Shown here piece after piece: positions 34,792-43,877 of a stretch of 64,000 nucleotides of DNA. How positions within the stretch are numbered: the first letter of the stretch is position 1; every line of letters begins with the position of its first letter. Below the pieces are notes generated by a model. That model was not told the DNA's origin. It did not search any database and saw nothing but the letters and a program-made list of their open reading frames with translations. The DNA lies in NCBI GenBank assembly GCA_036268455.1, contig DATAUD010000025.1, forward strand, positions 40,992 through 104,991. The letters run 5' to 3'. The position numbers and the translations under genes were made by a program. The stretch is from DATAUD01 sp036268455 (GTDB lineage Bacteria > Verrucomicrobiota > Verrucomicrobiia > Limisphaerales > Palsa-1400).

Positions 34792-37700
34792 AGTGAAAAT
34801 CGTAGGAGATGCCGGCGGCCAGGTGGGGTTCATAAAGGGCCTCGATGCGGCGGGCTTTTATCGTGACGACGTTGTGGGCGTTTTGCACGGGGCCTTCGAT
34901 TATTAAGAAAGGTTCCTGGGTGATGGTCAGGCGCATTTTTTCAAAAAGCTGGGGGGTCACAATGGCGTTGCTGACTCCGGTTTCGTCTTCCAGGCTGATG
35001 AATACGAACCCCTTGGCGGTGCCTGGACGCTGACGGCATATCACAGCGCCGGCAATGCGGACAGTTTGGCCGTGAGGCGCGTCTGGCAAATCGGCGGCCC
35101 GCTGAATGCCGTCGAGGCGACCTCGAATCAATGCCATTGGATGCGGGCCGGTTGTCAAACTCATGCGGCGATAGTCGGCGCGCAGACGCTCAAGGGCATC
35201 CATCGGCAACAGTGGCGATGGTTCGTTTTGACTTTGGGCATCGGCAAATGTGAACAAGTCATTTTCCGGGGCGGACTTCTCCACTTGCCATAGGGCGTCG
35301 CGACGGTGTTTGGCAAAACAGTTGAGGGCGCCAATTTCGGCGAGGGCGCGCAGTTCTGTTTTGCCCAGGCCAACGCGCCATCGAAAATCGTCCATCGACT
35401 CAAACGAACGTTGATGCCGTTGGGAAGTAAGACGTTCGGCATTTTCCCGTCCGATGCCTGCCACCATGCAAAAGCCCAGACGCACGGCGCCATCGGGTTC
35501 GATCACGCAAAACCATTCTGAGCGTCGCGCGCAAACGGGACGGATTTTGACACCGTGGCGTTTGGCGTCTTTGACGAGGGTGGCGGACGAATAAAAACCC
35601 ATCGGCTGATTGTTCAGCAATGCGGCGTAAAATTCGGGCGCGCGATGAACCTTCATCCACGCGCTGCCATAGGCGAGAATCGCAAAGCTGATGGCGTGGG
35701 ACTCTGGAAAACTATACAACGCGAAAGATTTGATCGCCTGGGCAATCTGGTCCACCACCGCGGAAGCAATACCCTTTTGTTCCATGTTGGCCCGAAGTTT
35801 CACGACGACCCGGTTCATACGTTCTTCCGAACGATGAAAGCTCAAAGCCCGCCGCAATTCTTCCGCCTCGCTGCCGGAGAAATCGGCCATGACCATGGCA
35901 ATTTCCAACAGTTGCTCCTGAAACAGCGGCACGCCCAGCGTCCGCTCCAGAACGGGCTTGAGGCGTTCATGATAATATGTGACAGGCTCGCGTTCGGCGC
36001 GGCGGGCGAGAAAGGGATGGACCATTTTGCCTTGAATCGGCCCGGGCCGGATGATCGCCACTTGAACCACGAGGTCATAAAAGCACTTGGGCTTCATGCG
36101 AGGCAGCGTGGCCATTTGCGCCCGGCTTTCAATTTGGAAGACGCCGATCGTGTCCGCCTCCTGCGTCATTTTGTAGGTGGCCGCGTCGTCGTTGGGGATC
36201 GTCGCCAGATCGACGGGGTTTCCGCGCCGGCAGCTCATTTCAATCGCGTCCTGCAATACGGACATCATTCCGAGACCAAGCAAATCCACTTTGATGATGC
36301 CCAAGTCCTCGCAATCGTCCTTGTCCCACTGCGCGACAACGCGGCCCGGCATGGAGGCATTTTCCAGTGGAACGACCGAATCCAATTTGCCCTGGCAAAT
36401 AATCATTCCGCCCGAGTGCTGCCCCAGATGACGCGGCAACGCATAAATCTGCGCGTAAAGCGCGGCGAACGCAGCCGATCGGGGGTGGCTCGTGGGCAAT
36501 CCGGCCTGCGCCATCTGGCCGGACAGATCAATCGTATGAGGAAAGTCGCCGTTGGCGAACAAGCTGGAAAAACGATCCAGAACGTCAACAGGAAGATTCA
36601 GGGCTTTGCCGATTTCCCGCGCCGCGCCGCGACCGCGATACGTGATGACATTGGCGGTCATGGCCGCGCCCAATTTGCCGTAGCGGCGATAAACTTCCTG
36701 GATGACACTTTCGCGCCGGTCGCCGCTGGGAAGGTCGATGTCGATGTCCGGCCAGCCCTTGCGGCCTTCACTCAAGAAACGCTCGAAGAGGGTATGATAT
36801 TTGAGCGGGTCCACAGCAGTGATGCCGAGACAAAAGCAGACCGCGCTATTCGCGGCGCTGCCGCGCCCTTGAGCCATGATGTTGTTCTCACGGCAGAATT
36901 TCACCAGGTCGGCGACGATCAAAAAATATCCCGCAAAACCGAGCTTCTCGATGATTTCCAATTCATGCCGGACTTGCTTAAGGACCTTGTCAGGAATGAC
37001 GCCATCGTAACGCCGCCGTGCGCCGGCGAGTGTTTGGTCACGCAAAACGCCAGCCATCGTTTCGCCGGGACCGACGGGGTGACGCGGAAATTCATAACCC
37101 AAATCCTCGAGTGAAAAACGCAAGCGATCTGCCAGACGTTCGGTATTGGCAATGGCTTCCGGCAAATCGCGGAAAAGCGACTCCATCGTCAAGCCGCTTT
37201 TCAAAAACCGCTCGCCGTTGGGGGCAAGCAGCCGGCCGGCGGAGTCCAGGTGGGTGTGATGACGAACGCACGTGAAGACATCCGCTATTAGACGTCCATG
37301 GGGTTTGGCGTAAAGCACCCCATTGGTCGCCAGGATGGGCAAGGAATGTTTCGCGGCAAGTTCGATTAACGCGCCGTTAATTTTTTCTTCGCCCCGCAAA
37401 TAATGGCGTTGAATTTCCACGAAAAGTCGGTCGCGGCCGAAAATATCCCGCAACATTCCTAAAACCCGCGAGGAGTCGCGGCGCTGGGCGGATCGGATGG
37501 AATCAATCAACGGTCCTTCTTCATCTCCGGTCAACGCAATCAATCCCACGGCAAATTCCGGCAGTTCGCTCCATTGAATTTTGCATTGACCCTTCACATC
37601 GCGCAAATGCGCCCGAGTCAGCAAACGGCAAAGATTTTGGTAGCCCGTTCGTGATTCAATCAGAACGGGCAGAACCATTCCATCTTCCATCGTCAACTCC

Positions 37701-37891
37701 GCGCCCAGAATGGGTCGAACGCCATTCTCTTTGGCGGTGGCGGAAAAGCGCGGCAAGCCGTAAACGCCATTGCGATCACAAAGCGCGAGGGCGCCAAGGC
37801 CAAGTTCGCCGGCAACAACCGCCAGTTGTTCCGGCAGCGAACCGCCGCGAAGGAAACTAAAGGCGCTGCGGGCATGAAGTTCAATATACAT
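34790..37891 (-). CDS. dnaE2: error-prone DNA polymerase III alpha (DnaE2/ImuC)
   Basis: 1033-residue C-family polymerase of the mutasome that copies damaged DNA. N-terminal PHP domain (YIELHARSAFSFLRGGS at 2-18), polymerase core with GRGSAANSAVCFCLGI and FLSEGRKGWPDIDIDLPSGD (catalytic Asp residues in PDIDID), helix-hairpin-helix region and C-terminal OB fold (RIAGAVICRQRPGTAKGF). The length fits DnaE2 rather than replicative DnaE1. It begins 9 bases after imuB stops. Confidence 0.95.
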   Translation of the reverse strand: MYIELHARSAFSFLRGGSLPEQLAVVAGELGLGALALCDRNGVYGLPRFSATAKENGVRPILGAELTMEDGMVLPVLIESRTGYQNLCRLLTRAHLRDVKGQCKIQWSELPEFAVGLIALTGDEEGPLIDSIRSAQRRDSSRVLGMLRDIFGRDRLFVEIQRHYLRGEEKINGALIELAAKHSLPILATNGVLYAKPHGRLIADVFTCVRHHTHLDSAGRLLAPNGERFLKSGLTMESLFRDLPEAIANTERLADRLRFSLEDLGYEFPRHPVGPGETMAGVLRDQTLAGARRRYDGVIPDKVLKQVRHELEIIEKLGFAGYFLIVADLVKFCRENNIMAQGRGSAANSAVCFCLGITAVDPLKYHTLFERFLSEGRKGWPDIDIDLPSGDRRESVIQEVYRRYGKLGAAMTANVITYRGRGAAREIGKALNLPVDVLDRFSSLFANGDFPHTIDLSGQMAQAGLPTSHPRSAAFAALYAQIYALPRHLGQHSGGMIICQGKLDSVVPLENASMPGRVVAQWDKDDCEDLGIIKVDLLGLGMMSVLQDAIEMSCRRGNPVDLATIPNDDAATYKMTQEADTIGVFQIESRAQMATLPRMKPKCFYDLVVQVAIIRPGPIQGKMVHPFLARRAEREPVTYYHERLKPVLERTLGVPLFQEQLLEIAMVMADFSGSEAEELRRALSFHRSEERMNRVVVKLRANMEQKGIASAVVDQIAQAIKSFALYSFPESHAISFAILAYGSAWMKVHRAPEFYAALLNNQPMGFYSSATLVKDAKRHGVKIRPVCARRSEWFCVIEPDGAVRLGFCMVAGIGRENAERLTSQRHQRSFESMDDFRWRVGLGKTELRALAEIGALNCFAKHRRDALWQVEKSAPENDLFTFADAQSQNEPSPLLPMDALERLRADYRRMSLTTGPHPMALIRGRLDGIQRAADLPDAPHGQTVRIAGAVICRQRPGTAKGFVFISLEDETGVSNAIVTPQLFEKMRLTITQEPFLIIEGPVQNAHNVVTIKARRIEALYEPHLAAGISYDFH

Positions 37892-37900
37892 GACACAGGG

Positions 37901-39406
37901 CTAGTCTAAAATGCCGTCAACAAACCATTGGTCATTTTGATAGATGAGTCGGTAAAGTCCGCCATCCTGTGTTTGCACATCCCATTCGTCTCGCGCCCAG
38001 GCTTTGTTGTCCCACCAATCGCCGGAAATTCGCCAGGGGCCTTGCGCCTCGGAAATCGCGCCTACAAAAGCCGCGCTATGCAAAACAACGGGCCGCTCCT
38101 CCCGAATCTGAACCATCGCCGGAAGCGGCGGACGAAATCGCCGCAGGACCAACCCGCCGGCGTTGATGGGCAAAGCCTGATCGACAGCGGGGCTTTGCTC
38201 TGGCTCGCCGAAAACGCCGCGAGCGATGCTTTCCGTGTCTAGGCGGAAACTGTCGGGTCGATGGGTTTGTCCCAGGCGGGGAGTGCCCACACGATTTGGC
38301 CCCAACAACGCGCTGAGGCGCGCCAGCGTTTCGTGAAATTGATTTGGATCGCGCAACGCCAGATCGAACAGGCCGAATTGATAATGGGCGGCGCGCGCCG
38401 GTTTGGCGGAAAGGAGCAGCGACTGAATCGGCGAATCCGCGCGAACGTTTTCCAGATGCGTGTGCATCATGCGGAAAAGGATGTGGTCATCGCACGTCGG
38501 CGCCGGAATCACAAACACGCGCTCATACTTGCCGCCCGAAGCCAAACCGAGCCGCAATTTCAGTTCGCCGGCGACCAGATAAACAAGATTCAATCGACGC
38601 GTCAGATTTTCGACAAATCGCCGCAACCCAAATAACAGCGGTTCGAGAAGTTCGACCGGTTGCTCAAATTCCATTGATTCCTCGAATGTCTCCGGTGGAA
38701 CGACCAGGTTCAACGGACGGGATTGGCGGGCTGTCGCCAATTCAAAAAGCTCGACGGCTTCGGGGCCGAGCCGGTCGGCAATTTTATCTTTGCCCAATGC
38801 GATAAAAGCCCCGGTCGTTCGAATGCCCCACCTTTCCAAAATATCCAGCAACTCAGGCGGCGCTGACAGGCTTTCCAAAGGGAGCCCACTGATAAATTCA
38901 CCGGCGTCCTCAACCACGAATAACGGATGCGCCAGTTTGGCGGCATGCCAGGCCAGATTCGGCGTTTCGGCGACGCCAATTTGCGCTTCCAGCAGCGCTT
39001 GTTCCATCGCGCGCCGAATCGCGTCAGCCCAGGCTTTAATTTCATTGCATTGATGTTGCATCAAGGCGGCATTGAGCGGCAACCCGCTCAAATCCAGCGT
39101 GCAAACGCCATCCGCGGTGGCTTCGATGCGCGGGGAAAAGCAATAGGAACATTGCAGAAGTATTTCGGTGGCGGTTTGTTCCTGAGCGCGGGAGCGCGCG
39201 CGAAAAACAACATCACGGCAGCGCGCCATCGCTTGCGTGGAAGTCTGTCCCGGCGCAACGCCCGCTTCGCGCGCCATGGAGTTCAACTCGAAAACCGTCG
39301 CTTTCGGAGCGCCGTCGATTAAAGCGACTGGCTTCTGGCGCAGTTCCGGTTCGAGCCGCAACGCGGCCTGCAAATGGAAATTGGGAATGTAAATGACCGC
39401 GTGCAT
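37901..39406 (-). CDS. imuB: ImuB, catalytically inactive Y-family polymerase homologue
   Basis: 501 residues. Y-family fold (DinB-like) that joins DnaE2 to the sliding clamp in the mutasome. The first catalytic motif reads YIPNFHLQAAL, with Asn where active polymerases have Asp, and no SIDE-type motif is visible (ATADGVCTLDLSG instead), as expected for ImuB, which does not polymerise. Its ATG overlaps the imuA stop (TAATG). Confidence 0.92.
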   Translation of the reverse strand: MHAVIYIPNFHLQAALRLEPELRQKPVALIDGAPKATVFELNSMAREAGVAPGQTSTQAMARCRDVVFRARSRAQEQTATEILLQCSYCFSPRIEATADGVCTLDLSGLPLNAALMQHQCNEIKAWADAIRRAMEQALLEAQIGVAETPNLAWHAAKLAHPLFVVEDAGEFISGLPLESLSAPPELLDILERWGIRTTGAFIALGKDKIADRLGPEAVELFELATARQSRPLNLVVPPETFEESMEFEQPVELLEPLLFGLRRFVENLTRRLNLVYLVAGELKLRLGLASGGKYERVFVIPAPTCDDHILFRMMHTHLENVRADSPIQSLLLSAKPARAAHYQFGLFDLALRDPNQFHETLARLSALLGPNRVGTPRLGQTHRPDSFRLDTESIARGVFGEPEQSPAVDQALPINAGGLVLRRFRPPLPAMVQIREERPVVLHSAAFVGAISEAQGPWRISGDWWDNKAWARDEWDVQTQDGGLYRLIYQNDQWFVDGILD

Positions 39407-40098
39407 TAACCGGCTTGGGCCGCAATCGGCTCGGTGTGTTGGCCGGAGGACCAGCGAGTCAAATCAAATTTAAGCTCCGGCAAAATCTCGTTCTCATTTC
39501 TGGCCAGGGCGGCCAACGCAAACTGGCTCGCCAAATGAATGCGAACATCCGCGCTCACGGCGATTGGAAATGGCGTGATCACAACAAAAGCCGTGGCAGT
39601 CTGCCGCAAGATGCGTTGCAGCCGATACCAGGCCATCGCGGAAATTTTTCGCAATTGATGAGCCGGGTTCATCTTCAAGTCGAGCGCCACGAGCGGCAAA
39701 TTGTGGTCGCGCAGAAGAATATCAGTCGCCTTGATAGCCTCGTCCGCCGTCCGGCACCGAACCCACAGTAATTGTGAGAGGACAGACGGCTGAACGGTCG
39801 CCGCGTCGAATGAATCCTGCCCGTCGATCAATCCGACCGGGTGGGCTTTGTGCTGGCTTTGCCGCAATAACAGGCGCAGCAAAACCGCGCTGCCGGTTCC
39901 GGTTTTTTCAGCGACAATTTCAGTCACGACACCCCTGGGCAACCCGCCATTGAGCAATTTATCCAAATGGAGGAGACCAGTGGGCCAGAATGAATGCGCT
40001 TTAGCGGCAGTTTCCTCTGTCCAAGCCCGCACGTTCGGAAAACGTTCTGACAAAACCTGCCGCAACTGTACGATTTCACTGGCGCTATTGGATTTCAC
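39406..40098 (-). CDS. imuA: ImuA, RecA-like mutasome accessory protein
   Basis: 230 residues starting at GTG 40098 with GGGAG upstream. RecA/SulA-related ATPase-like protein of the imuA-imuB-dnaE2 cassette. Recognised by GLLHLDKLLNGGLPRG and VTEIVAEKTGTGSAVLL; the Walker A-like stretch (EKTGTGSA) lacks the usual GKT, so nucleotide binding may be weak. No clear LexA box was found by eye before it, though SOS control is usual for this cassette. Confidence 0.88.
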   Translation of the reverse strand: MKSNSASEIVQLRQVLSERFPNVRAWTEETAAKAHSFWPTGLLHLDKLLNGGLPRGVVTEIVAEKTGTGSAVLLRLLLRQSQHKAHPVGLIDGQDSFDAATVQPSVLSQLLWVRCRTADEAIKATDILLRDHNLPLVALDLKMNPAHQLRKISAMAWYRLQRILRQTATAFVVITPFPIAVSADVRIHLASQFALAALARNENEILPELKFDLTRWSSGQHTEPIAAQAG

Positions 40099-40244
40099 AA
40101 CTTCTTACTCCCTCAAAGTTACACGAATGCCGCGTTGCGAACATCCCGAATTTTCCGTATCTGGCCTTTTTTTAGAAAATCGACTTCTTTTCCTATTTCT
40201 GGCAGCTTATGAAACTCAACTGCGTTCGGAGGTGTTTCTTCGTG

Positions 40245-40273
40245 TTGACTTGCTGGCACAAAGAGAATACCCT
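40245..40273 (+). promoter_or_regulatory. candidate promoter of the second antitoxin gene
   Basis: TTGACT (40245-40250), a 17-base spacer and TACCCT (40268-40273). The predicted transcription start falls on or next to the ATG at 40280, so the mRNA may be leaderless; no Shine-Dalgarno sequence is seen. Confidence 0.45.
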
Positions 40274-40279
40274 TTTCTC

Positions 40280-40507
40280 ATGGAAACCGTCACGCTGAAG
40301 ATGAACAGGAAACAGATTGCGCTCTTAAGGGAACAAGCGAAGACGCTTGGCCGTTCCCAAGCAGCGATCATGCGTGACTTGATTGAACAACATCTCGCCC
40401 CAAAAAAGCGCCCGTCACTCTATGAACGCGCCAAAGACCTTTGCGGGAGTGTGCGCGGCCCTAAAAATTTGTCCACCAGACCATTGACGGGATATGGCCG
40501 CGACTAA
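40280..40507 (+). CDS. ribbon-helix-helix antitoxin
   Basis: 75 residues from ATG 40280 (METVTLKMNRKQ). N-terminal RHH DNA-binding fold (beta strand TVTLKM, helices with LGRSQAAIMRDLIEQH) and a C-terminal toxin-binding tail SLYERAKDLCGSVRGPKNL...LTGYGRD as in antitoxins paired with PIN toxins. It would bind and block the toxin and repress the operon. The stop lies 14 bases inside the start of the broken toxin gene. The frame extends upstream but has no support there. Confidence 0.8.
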   Translation: METVTLKMNRKQIALLREQAKTLGRSQAAIMRDLIEQHLAPKKRPSLYERAKDLCGSVRGPKNLSTRPLTGYGRD

Positions 40508-40911
40508 GGTCTTTCTGGATTCGGGACCGTTGGTAGGCTTCCTGAGCGAGGCAGATCAACACCACCATTGGCGTTGGAAGTTTGGAATAGTCTTTACGGT
40601 CCATTATGGACTTGCGAAGCGGTTTTATCGGAGACGATTTTTCTTCTGCATTCGGTAGGGGCCCCAACGATCCCTTGCTGGAACTATTTGAGCGAGGCCT
40701 TGTGAAAATTGATTTTGCTGTGTCATCCCAACGCTCCGACCTTTGGAGATTATTGCGGAAATACGCCGATCAACCAATGAGCCTTGCCGATGCCTGCCTA
40801 GTCCGAATGGCGGAATTGCATGAGCATTGCCAAGTATTCACGACAGACAGAGACTTCCGGGTATATCGACGCAAAGGCAGAAGCGTCATCTCATTGCTCG
40901 CGCCGTTTTGA
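40494..40911 (+). pseudogene. PIN-domain (VapC-like) toxin broken by two frameshifts
   Basis: Three consecutive frames together give a full PIN ribonuclease of about 139 residues. Frame one (40494-40568): MAATKVFLDSGPLVGFLSEA with the first acid. Frame two (from 40571): ALEVWNSLYGPLWTCEAVLSE with the second acid. Frame three (from 40663 to the stop at 40911): NDPLLELFERGLVKI, then SLADACLVRMAEL and FTTDRDFRVYRRKGR with the last acids. One missing G near 40569-40571 and one missing C near 40661-40665 would restore it. As it stands the toxin cannot be made whole. Confidence 0.75.
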
Positions 40912-40967
40912 TTTTGGAAATATTTGGCTTTCGCCCGCAAAATGTGCCGTTAATCTCAAACCACCAA

Positions 40968-42065
40968 ATGCGCACAGTTGATGTTTCATTAGGGACACGA
41001 AGTTATCCCATTTTTATCGGCCAGGGAATTCTGCGGAACCTCGGCAGCCAATGCGCCCGCCGCCAATTGGGCCGGCGCTGCGCCGTTATTTCCGACTCAC
41101 ACGTCGTCCGACGCTATGCCAAAGCGGCAATGGCTTCACTCAAGGGCGCTGGGTTCGACGCGTCGCTGCTCACCGTTCCCGCCGGCGAAACTTCCAAAAG
41201 CCTCAAGATGGTCGAGCGTTGTTACGATCAACTCGCCCGTCATCGGCTGGAGCGAAATTCCTTTATCGTCGCCCTCGGTGGCGGGGTGATCGGCGACCTC
41301 GCGGGATTCGTTGCGGCGACTTATTTGCGCGGGATTCCTTTTGTGCAGGTTCCGACGTCTTTGCTCGCGCAAGTCGATAGCTCCGTCGGCGGAAAAGTGG
41401 GAGTCAATCTCAAGGCGGGAAAGAATCTTGTCGGCGCGTTCCATCAGCCGCGGTTTGTGCTTTGTGATTTGGCGGCGCTGGCCACGTTGAGCGCGCGGGA
41501 ATTCCGGGCGGGCCTCGCCGAAGTCATCAAGTACGGGATTATTTATGACGCCCCGCTGTTTGCGCAATTGGAGCGGGACCTGCCTTTGCTGCTTAAACGC
41601 GATCCAAAAATTCTCGCCGGCGTTGTGGCTCGGTGCTGCGAAATCAAGGCGGAGGTCGTGCAACATGACGAGAGGGAAACCGGCCTGCGCGCGATTTTGA
41701 ACTTCGGCCACACAATCGGCCACGCGATCGAGGCCATTTCAGGCTACGGAAAATATCTGCACGGCGAGGCCATTTCCATCGGCCAGGTGGCCGCGGCGAA
41801 GTTGTCCGCGAGGGCATTGGATTTTCCTCGGAACGAAGCGGCGCGAATTGAACGGGTTTTCGCATCAGCGGGATTGCCGACGGCAATCAAACTGCCGCCG
41901 ACGCGGCGGCGAGCGTTGATCGAGGCAATGCGATTGGACAAGAAAGTCAGCGGCGGCGAAATCAAATTTGTCCTCGCGCGGCGGATTGGCGAAGTCGAGC
42001 CGGGGCATAAAATCGCGCCGGAATGGATCCGCGAGGCGCTTGCCAAGGGAAGTCCGGCTTCGTAA
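40968..42065 (+). CDS. aroB: 3-dehydroquinate synthase
   Basis: 365 residues from ATG 40968 (MRTVDVSLGT); the longer frame runs into the toxin remnant. Second enzyme of the shikimate pathway, NAD- and zinc-dependent. Motifs: LGGGVIGDLAGFVAATYLRGI, VPTSLLAQVDSSVGGKVGVN, GLAEVIKYG, and the zinc ligands in LNFGHTIGHAIE and LHGEAISIG. It is followed after 9 bases by a Tat-exported isomerase-like gene. Confidence 0.95.
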   Translation: MRTVDVSLGTRSYPIFIGQGILRNLGSQCARRQLGRRCAVISDSHVVRRYAKAAMASLKGAGFDASLLTVPAGETSKSLKMVERCYDQLARHRLERNSFIVALGGGVIGDLAGFVAATYLRGIPFVQVPTSLLAQVDSSVGGKVGVNLKAGKNLVGAFHQPRFVLCDLAALATLSAREFRAGLAEVIKYGIIYDAPLFAQLERDLPLLLKRDPKILAGVVARCCEIKAEVVQHDERETGLRAILNFGHTIGHAIEAISGYGKYLHGEAISIGQVAAAKLSARALDFPRNEAARIERVFASAGLPTAIKLPPTRRRALIEAMRLDKKVSGGEIKFVLARRIGEVEPGHKIAPEWIREALAKGSPAS

Positions 42066-42074
42066 AATCGAAAG

Positions 42075-42929
42075 ATGAAAGTTCCACAAATCAATCGCCG
42101 TCATTTTCTTCATGCCGGCCTGCTCGGCTCGACGCTGGCTTTGGCCGGGACGGCCGCCGCCGCCGTCGTCAAACCGGAACGCAAGCCCGATGACGGCCTC
42201 AAGCTCGGCATGGCTTCTTACACTTACGGAAAATTCTCGTTGGACCAGGCCATCGCGATGACAAAGGACGCGGGATTAAAATATATCAATTTGAAGCCGG
42301 ATTTTCACCTGAAGCTCACAAGCACGAAGGAAGAACGACACGCGGCCCGCGCCAAGATTGAAGCCGCCGGTCTTACGCTGACGGGCGGAGGCGTCATTTA
42401 TATGAAGAACAACGAGGAGGAAATCCAAAATATTTTCAATTATTGCGTCGATGCCGGAATGCCCGTCGTTGTTTGCAGTCCGGAACCCGACGCTTTGGAC
42501 ACGGTGGAAAAATTCGCAAAACAAACTGGCGTGATGGTTGCGATCCACAATCATGGGCCGAGTGACAAAACTTATCCCTCGCCGATGGATGTTTATAAAA
42601 TGGTCAAAGACCGCGATCCGCTCATGGGAATCTGCATGGATATCGGCCATACCGTGCGGATTGGCGTGGACCCGGTGGAGTGCATCAACGATTGCGGCGA
42701 ACGTTTGCACGACATGCATTTGAAGGACGTGACGTCAGCCACGCCAAAAGGCAAACCGGTCCCAGTGGGCCGAGGGGTTTTGGACATCGTTGGCATTTTT
42801 ACGACGCTTAAAGCTCGAAATTTCCCTTATCACATTGGGCTGGAGTACGAAGGCAACCCAACCAATCCGCAGCCGGCTGTCAGGGAATCAATTGGTTACG
42901 CTCGCGGCGTTCTTGCGGCAATTGGCTGA
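42075..42929 (+). CDS. Tat-exported sugar phosphate isomerase/epimerase-like protein
   Basis: 284 residues. Twin-arginine signal (INRRHFLHAGLLGSTLALAG, 6-25) followed by a xylose isomerase-like TIM barrel with AIHNHGP, GICMDIGH, DMHLKDV and the final GLEYEG, the metal-binding set of this family. The substrate is unknown; exported members are common in Verrucomicrobia and Planctomycetes and usually act on sugars. Confidence 0.85.
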   Translation: MKVPQINRRHFLHAGLLGSTLALAGTAAAAVVKPERKPDDGLKLGMASYTYGKFSLDQAIAMTKDAGLKYINLKPDFHLKLTSTKEERHAARAKIEAAGLTLTGGGVIYMKNNEEEIQNIFNYCVDAGMPVVVCSPEPDALDTVEKFAKQTGVMVAIHNHGPSDKTYPSPMDVYKMVKDRDPLMGICMDIGHTVRIGVDPVECINDCGERLHDMHLKDVTSATPKGKPVPVGRGVLDIVGIFTTLKARNFPYHIGLEYEGNPTNPQPAVRESIGYARGVLAAIG

Positions 42930-42956
42930 ACCAACGCGTCCGCGGAGTTAACAATT

Positions 42957-43868
42957 CTATCCTTCGGCGAACAGGGCCTCGGCGAATTGTTTCGCATCGA
43001 AGGGCTGGAGGTCGTCGGGTTTTTCGCCCAGCCCGATGAATTTCACGGGCAATCCCAACTCGCGCTGAATGGCCACCACCATACCGCCCTTGCTGGTGCC
43101 ATCGAGCTTGGTGATGATCAAGCCGCTCAATGGTACGGCTTTGTTGAATTCCCGCGCCTGGGTCAATGCGTTCATGCCGGTCGTGGCGTCCAGGACCAAA
43201 AGCGTTTCGTGCGGGGCGCCCGGCAATTTTTTATGAATGACACGATGCACCTTTTGCAGTTCCTGCATGAGGTTGTGCTTGGTGTGAAGGCGGCCGGCAG
43301 TGTCAATAAAAAGATAATCGGCGTTGCGGGCCTGAGCCGCCGCGATGCCGTCGTGGGCGATCGCCGCGGGATCGGCGCCGCTTGCGCCGGCGATGACAGG
43401 CACGTTGAGGCGCTGTCCCCAAAGCTTAAGCTGCTCGACGGCGGCCGCGCGGAATGTGTCGCACGCGACCAGCACCGCAGTCTGATGGCGGCTTTGCACA
43501 AGATGGGCGAGCTTTGCGGCGGTGGTGGTTTTGCCGGTGCCGTTGACGCCGATGACGGAAACAACCGTCACACCCTCCGGCTGCTTTTTCAGCCCGGCGC
43601 CTGGTCCCAGGCTTTTTTCAACCTCGGCGCGAGCGATGGCAAAAACATCCAGGCCCGAGCGGCCCTGCGTCTCGTAAGCGTGTTTGACGGAAGCGATAAT
43701 TTGCGCGGTCATCGCAAGGCCGAGATCGGCGGCGATAAGCGCGGCTTCCAGGTCGTCGATATTTCCCGACGTCAGCTTCGGCGAAGCCGTGACGATGCGT
43801 TTGATTTCGTGGGCCAGCTTGCTTTGCGTTTTGAGGAGGCCCTCTTTGAACTTTTGAAATAAACCCAT
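42957..43868 (-). CDS. ftsY: signal recognition particle receptor FtsY
   Basis: 303 residues from ATG 43868. SRP GTPase at the inner membrane that receives ribosome-SRP complexes. N domain (1-90), G1 GVNGTGKTTT, DTFRAAAVEQL, DTAGRLH, TKLDGTSKGG and the C-terminal GLGEKPDDLQPF typical of FtsY. It lacks the long acidic N-terminal A domain of E. coli FtsY. Nine bases follow the PHP gene. Confidence 0.95.
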   Translation of the reverse strand: MGLFQKFKEGLLKTQSKLAHEIKRIVTASPKLTSGNIDDLEAALIAADLGLAMTAQIIASVKHAYETQGRSGLDVFAIARAEVEKSLGPGAGLKKQPEGVTVVSVIGVNGTGKTTTAAKLAHLVQSRHQTAVLVACDTFRAAAVEQLKLWGQRLNVPVIAGASGADPAAIAHDGIAAAQARNADYLFIDTAGRLHTKHNLMQELQKVHRVIHKKLPGAPHETLLVLDATTGMNALTQAREFNKAVPLSGLIITKLDGTSKGGMVVAIQRELGLPVKFIGLGEKPDDLQPFDAKQFAEALFAEG

Positions 43869-43877
43869 GCGCAAATT

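Noticed and set aside
35555..37114. 519-codon plus-strand frame inside dnaE2
   Set aside because: Antisense to intact polymerase motifs; no recognisable domain.
39848..40279. Longer form of the ribbon-helix-helix antitoxin
   Set aside because: The upstream part overlaps imuA on the other strand and has no RHH-like residues; start at 40280 fits the family.
40494..40911. Programmed frameshifting of the PIN toxin
   Set aside because: Two separate shifts at ordinary short runs, with no slippery heptamer or stimulatory stem seen, fit damage or read errors better.
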